Of a DNA stretch of 15,111 nucleotides, positions 9,618 through 15,111 are shown one piece after another. This stretch comes from Willaertia magna (Eukaryota > Heterolobosea > Eutetramitea > Acrasida > Naegleriidae). The stretch spans positions 1 through 15,111 of the forward strand of contig CADWAF010000803.1 in NCBI GenBank assembly GCA_902984215.1, written 5' to 3'. The translations under genes were made by a program, and so were the position numbers. The notes beneath the pieces were generated by a model. It was not told where the DNA came from, searched no databases, and saw only the letters and a list, made by a program, of their open reading frames with translations. Each line of letters begins with the position of its first letter. Positions within the stretch are counted from its first letter, which is position 1.

Positions 9618-10655
9618 TGGAACTTTCATATTTTTGTAAAAATTGTTGTAAAATAGTAAACAAGTCAATTTCTTGTAATCTACAAAATTTCACTAATTTG
9701 TAAAATATTTCATTCACATTTACATTTAATTTAGCACTTGTTAATAAAATTTCATCTACTTTATATTCTTTTTTTAAAATGTTTGGATTTCGCTCCATTA
9801 AATTGTTTAATTCTCTGTCAACCATTTCTTTTGTAACAATTCTTTCCTCTTCCAAATCACATTTATTGATACAAAAAAGAAAAGGTAATTTCACATTGTT
9901 CTTTAATGAATAAATAAATTGAATATTATTAATTACTTCTGTTAAAGATTCCTCATTGTGAATAGAACACATAAATACAACGCCATCAAATCTTTTAAAG
10001 TTAATTATTTCAATACCGCAGTTTTACTTACAATAAAACTTCAGAGATAGGTATCTCTGAACACGCACTATCAAATATTTCAATATGACATGGTTTATTA
10101 TCAATAATTACTTTTTTATGATATTCTTCTATTATACATTGGCTAATTTAAATTTGTTACAAAAAAAATTAAAAATTTTAATTTAATTTTAAAAAACATA
10201 CTCATACCAATCCACAAATACATTATCAATCTTTTTAAGTTATGAATGAACAAAATTTTTTAATAAACAGTTCAACTTACAAATCTTTTTACTGTAGTAG
10301 TTTTTCCAACACCAGAACTTCCACAAATAAAGAACTTTTTCTTTTCATCTAACTCTGTAATTAATTTCTTATCAAATATTTTACTTTTAATAAAACTATA
10401 ACATTTCTTGTAACGAATTCTTTCAATTTTATTTTCATTTTCTTTTAAAAATAATATTTGATTATCATTTAATAAATATTTTGAAAATTTTTCTAAAATT
10501 AATTTTTTCCAAAAATATTTATCTAATAAACTACAATTATGGTAGTAAGATTTACATATTAATGATAATTGACACAACACAAAAGTGGAATGTTCAAAAG
10601 AAAGAAAATTTAAAATCAAATAAATAATTTCCGATGACAAATATTGTGTAGACAT
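9592..10655 (-). CDS. F-box protein fused to a Ras-like small GTPase domain (4 exons, 304 aa)
   Basis: Exons are 10281-10655, 10202-10230, 10032-10142 and 9592-9991, joining to 915 nt in one open frame. Residues about 5-52 are an F-box (LSSEIIYLILNFLSF...LICKSYY...FWKKL), the Skp1-binding module of SCF ubiquitin ligases. Residues 109-265 are Ras-like: P-loop GSSGVGKT (112-119), switch I region WYDQCIIEEYHKK, EIFDSAC at the DxxG site, NKCD (214-217) and TSAK (256-259). Key changes against Ras are Thr35 to Cys137, Gly60 to Cys162 and Gln61 to Ser163, so nucleotide switching or hydrolysis may be impaired. There is no C-terminal prenylation cysteine; it ends NLYLY. The start ATG follows an A-run like its neighbours. 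The last codons lie in the right inverted repeat, so the C-terminus may be acquired. Fusion and exon joins are my reading of the sequence; the cellular role is inferred. Confidence 0.85.
9992..10031 (-). other. Intron 3 of the F-box/Ras-like gene (40 nt)
   Basis: Starts GTAAGT, ends TTAACTTTAAAAG, phase 2. Its removal joins EVL to LFDGVVF and restores the Ras-like beta-strand before NKCD. TAAC 12 nt from the 3' end is a candidate branch site at the same distance as in intron 1. Confidence 0.85.
10143..10201 (-). other. Intron 2 of the F-box/Ras-like gene (59 nt)
   Basis: Starts GTATGT and ends AAATTAG, phase 2. It splits the Asp codon equivalent to Ras Asp33 in switch I; removal gives WYDQCII. 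A TAAC lies 17 nt from the 3' end, further away than in introns 1 and 3. Confidence 0.8.
10231..10280 (-). other. Intron 1 of the F-box/Ras-like gene (50 nt)
   Basis: Starts GTAAGT and ends CATAACTTAAAAAG, phase 0. Reading through it would stop after two codons. Removal joins the P-loop helix TTVKRF to IDNVFVDWY, giving the spacing expected between G1 and switch I. Confidence 0.85.
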
Positions 10656-10670
10656 TTTTTTTAAAAATCT

Positions 10671-10773
10671 TTACAAAAGCTTTTCTTTATTACAAAGGTA
10701 TTTTTCATTGAAACATTTTAATACTGTACCACAATATTCATACAAGTAGTAATCGCGTTGTTCATCACAGTTT
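10671..10773 (-). other. Exon-like short frame, unrecognised (Cys-containing)
   Basis: Between the CWC25-like stop and the F-box/Ras-like start, one frame reads coding-like residues (NCDEQRDYYLYEYCG, then VLKCFNEKYLC) to a TAA at 10671-10673. There is no ATG in the frame; an AG at 10774-10775 could be its 3' splice site. With only about 70 nt to the upstream gene I cannot find its first exon. It may be an alternative last exon, a relic or chance. Confidence 0.25.
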
Positions 10774-10843
10774 CTATATTTAATTTACCAACCTATCTTT
10801 ACAAATTAAAATTATTTTACAGCTAAATATCCATAACTTTTAA

Positions 10844-11902
10844 TTATTTTTTGTAATCATTATAATATCTATCTCTTCTGTCATCATTATATCTACCACT
10901 GTTATTATTATTATAAGAATTTCTATAATCTCTTCTATCGTCATAATCTCTTCTATAATAATTATCTTTATAACGATCATTATTATTTCTATTACTGCTA
11001 TAATATCTATCTCTACTATATCTATCATCATTATAATCTCTTCTATCATAATATTTATCATTATAATTTTTATATCTATCATTATTATACACCCTTCTAT
11101 CATCTCTTTCATCTCTTCTTTCATAATATTTATTTCTTTCTTTATTTTCGTTAGTAATACTACTAGATGTTGTTACTGTCACAGTTGACTTTTCATTATT
11201 TATTAATTTTTCATTTTCTTCTTCTTTTTTAATTTTTTTTTTCTTTTCATCATCTTCACCACCGCTAGTATAACTACTATATTCATCTTCACTACTATCC
11301 TTCTTCTTTCTTTTCTTCTTCTTTTCCTTTTCTTTATTCTTCTCCTTTTCTTCACCACCACTTGTATAACTACTATACTCATCATCATCTCTCTTTTTCT
11401 TCTTCTTCTTAGATTTCTTCTTACTCTCTTTCTTAGATTTTTTCTTAGATTCTTTCTTAGATTCTTTCTTTTCCTTCTTCCTCTTCTTTTCCTCTAAAAC
11501 TTTCTTTAATAACTCTGGATTCTGTAAATAATTTTTTAATTTATTCATTTCCAAGTTTTTCATTCTCATTAAGGGATCATTTTCTTGTTTTTCATTTTCT
11601 ATAAAGTATTGACTTGGCGCTTTTCCTTGATTTTCTTGAATTTCAAAATCTCCCTTTTTATGGATTAATTTTTCTAAAGATTTTTTACCTGTTAAATAAT
11701 CTTCTAAGGATTGTTCATTGTTTTGGTCATAGTTGGAATCGTACATCCATTCAATTTGTTTTTTACTTTCATCTTGTGGTAATTGTTGTAATTGAGTTAA
11801 TAATTGTTCTTCTGAAAAGTTATTTTCTGTATTGTTTTGTGTATTGTTGTTAATATCGTCATCATCTTCAAATTGTTGTTCTATCCGAAGAGGCAAAGAC
11901 AT
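10844..11902 (-). CDS. CWC25-like pre-mRNA splicing factor lacking the N-terminal CIR domain
   Basis: A 352-aa single-exon protein. Residues 50-74 (IEWMYDSN...EDYLTGKK) match the CWC25 signature 'WMY...EeYLLGkk', and 109-139 (DPLMRMKNLEMNKLKNYLQN, then PELLKK) match its 'DPL..iK..E..k...L.NP...K.' block. CWC25 joins the activated spliceosome and promotes the first step. The family's N-terminal CIR domain (LNL.KSW.P...N...VW) is absent: residues 1-49 are Asp/Asn/Gln-rich, so either an upstream exon is missed or the domain was lost. Residues 138-175 are a long Lys/Ser/Glu run, then two copies of DEYSSYTSGGE, then an Arg/Asp/Tyr/Asn tail. It neighbours U1-70K on the same strand with about 385 nt between. 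The start ATG follows eight A's. Confidence 0.72.
   Translation of the reverse strand: MSLPLRIEQQFEDDDDINNNTQNNTENNFSEEQLLTQLQQLPQDESKKQIEWMYDSNYDQNNEQSLEDYLTGKKSLEKLIHKKGDFEIQENQGKAPSQYFIENEKQENDPLMRMKNLEMNKLKNYLQNPELLKKVLEEKKRKKEKKESKKESKKKSKKESKKKSKKKKKKRDDDEYSSYTSGGEEKEKNKEKEKKKKRKKKDSSEDEYSSYTSGGEDDEKKKKIKKEEENEKLINNEKSTVTVTTSSSITNENKERNKYYERRDERDDRRVYNNDRYKNYNDKYYDRRDYNDDRYSRDRYYSSNRNNNDRYKDNYYRRDYDDRRDYRNSYNNNNSGRYNDDRRDRYYNDYKK
11256..11383 (-). repeat. Two 32-nt direct repeats encoding DEYSSYTSGGE
   Basis: Copies at 11256-11287 and 11352-11383 match at 29 of 32 positions and both encode DEYSSYTSGGE, separated by Lys/Glu-rich spacers. Ser/Tyr clusters of this kind in splicing factors may be phosphorylated; that is inference. 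Confidence 0.8.
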
Positions 11903-12046
11903 TTTTTTTAATTAAATTTTTTAAATTTTTTAATTTTATTTATTCTGTACTTTACAAAAAGTAATGACAACTATTTGCCACCTTCAATTAAATTATTAAG
12001 CCCATTGTTATTTTAGAATACACAGTAAATAAATTCCCCATAATTG

Positions 12047-12196
12047 TTATTGACTGGTAGAGTCCGTAAATTTATCTTTATGAATTTTCAATTTAAAAAT
12101 TTCACGGTTACCCTTTCCTTTTAAGTAAAGTATCCCCAAACTTTTAAATTCTATTTGATTTAATTTTACATCAATATTTTCATAACAGCACACCAA
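12047..12196 (-). other. Unassigned 49-codon frame between U1-70K and the CWC25-like gene; faint resemblance to a Ran-binding domain
   Basis: This gap (11903-12287) contains a stop-free frame ending in TAA at 12047-12049, GC-richer than the surrounding spacer. It reads NIDVKLNQIEFKSLG, then ILYLKGKGNREIFKLKIHKD, which faintly recalls the 'F...G.G.L.LK......L..R.D' pattern of NUP50/NUP2-type Ran-binding domains. There is no in-frame ATG. Upstream an ATG (12264-12266) is followed immediately by GTAAGT. Splicing to the AG at 12209-12210 would give this frame but with one TAA. It may be a small broken gene. Confidence 0.22.
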
Positions 12197-12257
12197 TTAA
12201 TACAACAACTTAAATACTTTTTTAATAAAAAGGTTAATTTAATTTACAATGAAAGAA

Positions 12258-12263
12258 ACTTAC
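12258..12263 (-). promoter_or_regulatory. Candidate 5' splice site GTAAGT just after the U1-70K stop
   Basis: On - the sequence ATG/GTAAGT lies 21 nt after the U1-70K TAG. A possible 3' end, ATTAAAAAAG, is at 12217, giving a 47-nt intron like those verified in the F-box/Ras-like gene. It could be an intron in the U1-70K 3' UTR or the first intron of a small downstream gene. Confidence 0.35.
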
Positions 12264-12287
12264 CATTTAAATAAAAAATTATAAAAT

Positions 12288-13139
12288 CTATCGATTATCA
12301 TAATCTCTATACCCTCTTCTTCTATTTCTATCAGAATATCTATCATTTCTATCATCAAAATACCTTCTACTACCACCTCTACTATCCCTACCACCACCAC
12401 TTCCACCTCTTCTTTCAAAAGGTCTACCACCACGAGGTTTCTCAACCTCAGGTGCAGGTTTTTGTTCTTCTACAACTTCAGGAGGAGCCTCTCTTGAATT
12501 ACCTAACCCACCACCAAGCCTTCTTGGTTTCCAATCTCTAACAGTTCTACCTCTTTCTACATCAACTAATACTCTCCAACCATCAATTTCCATACCATCT
12601 CCTAAACGATAAGCCTTTTTCATATCTTCATGGCTTTCATATTCAATAAAAGCGTATCCTCTAGGCTTATCATTATTAGTAATATCTTTAACAACTCTAA
12701 CGGTTTTGATTGGACCATATACTTCAAAATGTTTTCTTAAAGTTTCTTCCGTTGTTTCATAATTCATCTTAGCAATAAATAAAGTATTAAAAGGTTCCGA
12801 TGTTGCTTTTGGATCGCTATGTGGATCCCAATCAGCAAGTTTTAATCTTAAATCTTTTTCTAATTGTTCTTGATTTTCTTTTTGAATTCTATCTTTACGT
12901 TTTCTTCGGGATTCTGGCATTTGATATTTTGTTTCTCTAATTTTATTTCCTTCTGCATCATATTGTACATCTTCTTGTTCGAATTTATCTATATAATTTG
13001 CAATTCCTTCATTAATTGGATGTTGAATTTTTCTTTTTTTCTCTAAAGGAGGTAAATATGCAATAGGAGGGCCTGGAGTAAACAAAGCTTGAATTTGTGG
13101 AGGAAGTTTATTTGAAATACTTTTATATTTCTTTGACAT
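12288..13139 (-). CDS. SNRNP70: U1 small nuclear ribonucleoprotein 70 kDa (U1-70K) homologue
   Basis: A 283-aa protein with the full family layout. The N-terminal U1-70K domain (about 1-105) contains PPQIQALFTPGPPIAYLPPL and ends in LADWDPHSDP, which is where human U1-70K has KMWDPHNDP. An RRM spans 117-197 with RNP2 TLFIAK and RNP1 RGYAFIEY (160-167), followed by the family-specific VDVERGRTVRDWKPRRLGGG. This RRM binds U1 snRNA stem-loop I, so the protein anchors the U1 snRNP that recognises 5' splice sites. The tail is short: a Pro/Glu stretch, an RGG-like part and an Arg/Asp/Tyr mixed-charge end (YFDDRNDRYSDRNRRRGY) in place of the long RS/RD tail of animals. The ATG follows nine A's; the stop is TAG. 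It lies between the F-box gene (139 nt upstream) and the CWC25-like gene. Confidence 0.97.
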   Translation of the reverse strand: MSKKYKSISNKLPPQIQALFTPGPPIAYLPPLEKKRKIQHPINEGIANYIDKFEQEDVQYDAEGNKIRETKYQMPESRRKRKDRIQKENQEQLEKDLRLKLADWDPHSDPKATSEPFNTLFIAKMNYETTEETLRKHFEVYGPIKTVRVVKDITNNDKPRGYAFIEYESHEDMKKAYRLGDGMEIDGWRVLVDVERGRTVRDWKPRRLGGGLGNSREAPPEVVEEQKPAPEVEKPRGGRPFERRGGSGGGRDSRGGSRRYFDDRNDRYSDRNRRRGYRDYDNR

Positions 13140-13206
13140 TTTTTTTTAATTGATTTTTTATTGTTTTTATTGCTGAACCTGTTATAACCTTAAATCAAAA
13201 GCTTCA

Positions 13207-13238
13207 GGGTTTCGAATCCCAGCACTGGGAGGTCTTTT
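13207..13238 (+). other. tRNA T-arm-like (B-box-like) palindrome with hairpin and T-run
   Basis: GGGTTTCGAATCCC (13207-13220) resembles a T-arm GGTTCGAATCC with one extra T. It overlaps the hairpin TCCCAGCACTGGGA (13217-13230), followed by TTTT at 13235-13238, a possible RNA polymerase III terminator. No cloverleaf or matching acceptor stem can be built around it on either strand. It sits in the 139-nt spacer between the F-box gene and U1-70K. Confidence 0.25.
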
Positions 13239-13278
13239 ATTTTGTATAGAAAACTATTATAAATAATAAACAGTAAAA

Positions 13279-15048
13279 TTAATAACCATAAAAACCATTT
13301 CCTCCACGAGAATTTTTCTTTACAACTGGTGATCTAAAACTTGACCATCTATTTACTGCCAAAGTAGAGTTTAATCTAAATCCAATTAAATTAGATTTAG
13401 TATTTTTAATATGTGGATAAAAACTATCAGTAAACTTTAATTTTTTAAAATAAGGTATTGTAACTTTTTTATTTTGTAAATAATGTAAAGGATGTAATAA
13501 ATAAAATTGATGAAATAAATGGACGATTGGTGATTGTGGCGATTTGAACGGTTCTTTTCCTGATAAAATACTTTTGTAATGATGTAAATGTTTTGTAAAG
13601 TTTTCGTAAAGTTCATCGCCGGAAATTTCTGAAAATGGAAAAATATGTAATTGTAAAAAATCACCTGCGTTTTTTTTAACGTAAAATGGTTTTATATCTT
13701 TAAATTCATTCATTGTAAAGTTTTGTAAAGTATTACTTTGTAAATGTTCTTTATATAAGTCAAAATAATTTTCTTGTAAATTTTCTGGAAATAAACTTGT
13801 TGTTTTTTGTAACTGATTTTTATCATTTAATTTTCTTTGTTGTAATAATTTTGTAAAATTTATTCCAATAAAATTATTATCTAAATTATCATAATATTTT
13901 TCAGTTAACAAAATTAAATGTAATCCAATTAAAATGTCATCTGTTACAAAAAAGTTTTGTAAATTATTTGTGTAAATATTTTGTATAAAATATTGTGCCT
14001 TCTCCTTCATTTTTAATAAAAAATAACAATTTTCTTTTGTAAGAACAAATTTTTGTGAAATATTTTGTAAAAAATCTAAATATAGAGGAATTCCTTTTTC
14101 AAAAGAAATTGTAAAGCCATCTTTTTTAAAATTATAAAAAGTACATTCTAAAATAAAATTTAAAAGATAATTATTTAATGAATTTAAAATAACATTTTTG
14201 TAAACTGTAAAATTTCTTTTTTTATAATTTTTTTTACTATAAAAATCATAACTGTTTGTAAAGATTAAAGTTTTAAATTTTGGTTTATTTAAATAATTTT
14301 GTAAAAATGGGTTACAATGTAAATAAATATAAAAATTATTTTTATTTTTAAATTTTAAAAAATCTCTTTTTAAATTTTCATAAAATAATTCTAAATGAAA
14401 CATTCCAGAATATAAATATAATTGTAATAAAGTTTTTAATTCATATCTTTTTTTTAAAATAATTATATTTTCTAAATTTAAATTTTTCATACCTAAATTT
14501 TGTAAACAATTTATAATTCTATTACAAAATAATTGTAAATGATATCCTTTAAAATTTTTATTTTTGTAAAAAATTATTTCATTAAAAGTTTTACAAACTT
14601 GTGAAATATTATTTATTAAATCAAAGGTATTTAAATATTCAAATATGCAAGTTAATAATTGTAAATCATTTTTAATTTTGTAAAATATATTTTTTTCGTA
14701 AAGTTCATTTTCTTTTGGAATGGTATTTTTTAAAATTGTTAAAAAATTATTCTTTACAAAAGTATCAATATTATTTTCTTTATTTTCTTGTAAATCTTTT
14801 AAATTTAATTGTAAAGTTTTAAAATTATTTTCACTTCTTTTTAAATAACAAAATTCACTTAGTTCATTTTCATTATTTAGAATTAAATTTTGTTGATTAA
14901 AATAAATTATTTTTAATTTATTTAATTTATCATAAGTGATATAATTTAAAGAATTTAATTTTTGTAAATCTGTAAAACCGGCATATAAAATAAAGGAATT
15001 TAAACGGTCTTCTTCCTGTTTTTGATTTTCTGACATTTTTTTCGACAT
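13279..15048 (-). CDS. F-box protein (589 aa), Leu/Asn/Lys-rich, unknown target
   Basis: A single long exon. Residues about 126-166 form an F-box: KNDLQLLTCIFEYLN, then TFDLINNISQVCKTFNEIIF, the expected 'LL..IF.YL...DL.....VCK.FN' pattern for Skp1 binding. This suggests a substrate adaptor of an SCF ubiquitin ligase. The rest has no LRR, WD or kelch repeats that I can see; it is rich in Leu, Phe, Asn and Lys and ends in a basic, glycine-containing tail (KKNSRGGNGFYGY). The dipeptide Leu-Gln occurs about 17 times, mostly as TTACAA. The start chosen is the first ATG at 15048; a second Met follows at residue 5 after an A-run, which is the more usual start context here. The TAA stop is 139 nt before the U1-70K start. 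Very low G+C, like the other genes on this side but lower than U1-70K. Confidence 0.75.
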   Translation of the reverse strand: MSKKMSENQKQEEDRLNSFILYAGFTDLQKLNSLNYITYDKLNKLKIIYFNQQNLILNNENELSEFCYLKRSENNFKTLQLNLKDLQENKENNIDTFVKNNFLTILKNTIPKENELYEKNIFYKIKNDLQLLTCIFEYLNTFDLINNISQVCKTFNEIIFYKNKNFKGYHLQLFCNRIINCLQNLGMKNLNLENIIILKKRYELKTLLQLYLYSGMFHLELFYENLKRDFLKFKNKNNFYIYLHCNPFLQNYLNKPKFKTLIFTNSYDFYSKKNYKKRNFTVYKNVILNSLNNYLLNFILECTFYNFKKDGFTISFEKGIPLYLDFLQNISQKFVLTKENCYFLLKMKEKAQYFIQNIYTNNLQNFFVTDDILIGLHLILLTEKYYDNLDNNFIGINFTKLLQQRKLNDKNQLQKTTSLFPENLQENYFDLYKEHLQSNTLQNFTMNEFKDIKPFYVKKNAGDFLQLHIFPFSEISGDELYENFTKHLHHYKSILSGKEPFKSPQSPIVHLFHQFYLLHPLHYLQNKKVTIPYFKKLKFTDSFYPHIKNTKSNLIGFRLNSTLAVNRWSSFRSPVVKKNSRGGNGFYGY

Positions 15049-15111
15049 AAACTTAATTTTTTGACGTTTTCTAAAAGTTATTTAATTACAATTGTTTACA
15101 GTTTTTTCAAA

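Noticed and set aside
10774..10789. A 15-16 nt ultra-short intron (GTAAATTAAATATAG)
   Set aside because: Verified introns here are 40-59 nt; without transcript data a 15-nt intron is not credible.
10840..11388. Other - frames rich in Ile/Met or Lys over the CWC25-like gene, and a + frame at 11614-11853
   Set aside because: They are shadows of the repetitive Lys/Arg/Asp codons of the CWC25-like gene in other frames.
12260..13046. Frames overlapping U1-70K (12260-12445 on -, 12864-13046 on +)
   Set aside because: They are antisense or alternative-frame shadows of the conserved U1-70K coding sequence.
13214..13233. Similarity to the SRP RNA/Alu core (AATCCCAGCAC...GGGAGG)
   Set aside because: Only one hairpin-sized segment resembles it; helices 2, 3 and 5 and the downstream 200 nt of an SRP RNA are missing.
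13437..13664. 75-codon - frame inside the F-box gene
   Set aside because: Alternative-frame shadow of low-complexity AT-rich coding sequence.
1..15111. CRISPR arrays, rRNA, bacterial operons
   Set aside because: No regularly spaced repeats, no rRNA core motifs and no bacterial ribosome-binding sites; the window is eukaryotic nuclear in character.

Overview
The window looks like nuclear DNA from a very AT-rich (roughly 80% A+T) unicellular eukaryote with short spliceosomal introns. The evidence is a U1-70K homologue and a CWC25-like splicing factor, two F-box genes, short GTAAGT/GTATGT...AG introns (40, 59 and 50 nt) inside one gene, start codons preceded by A-runs, and no bacterial ribosome-binding sites or operons. 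I cannot assign a lineage. Host genes use TAA and TAG as stops and contain no internal TAA or TAG, so the host code looks standard.

Layout. Positions 1-671 (+) hold the C-terminal part of an amino-methyltransferase (N6-adenine/N4-cytosine DNA type), cut by the window edge and visibly richer in G+C than its surroundings. From about 750 to 9620 lies an island of roughly 8.9 kb, extremely AT-rich and with no intact host gene. It is bounded by two diverged ~94-bp copies of one sequence in inverted orientation (753-846 and 9526-9617). Inside are a broken CACTA/Plavaka-like (tnp2/DUF4218-type) transposase on + (6279-8270) and, diverging from it on -, three further reading frames (5829-6065, 3786-5673, 1707-3630). 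The longer frames are interrupted by many in-frame TAA/TAG codons and by apparent frameshifts at A-runs. I read this as the remains of one or more large DNA transposons. The TAA codons fall strikingly at glutamine positions.

From 9592 to 15048 the window is a tight run of host genes, all on -. They are, from right to left: a 589-aa F-box protein, U1-70K, a CWC25-like protein, and a four-exon gene that splices to a 304-aa protein joining an N-terminal F-box to a Ras-like GTPase domain with degenerate switch residues. The last codons and stop of that fusion gene lie inside the right copy of the inverted repeat.

How they fit together: two of the four host genes are spliceosomal (U1 snRNP recognition of the 5' splice site; CWC25 at the first catalytic step), and two encode F-box proteins, probable substrate adaptors of SCF ubiquitin ligases. 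The most novel-looking items are the F-box/Ras-like fusion and the transposon island with its TAA-for-Gln pattern.
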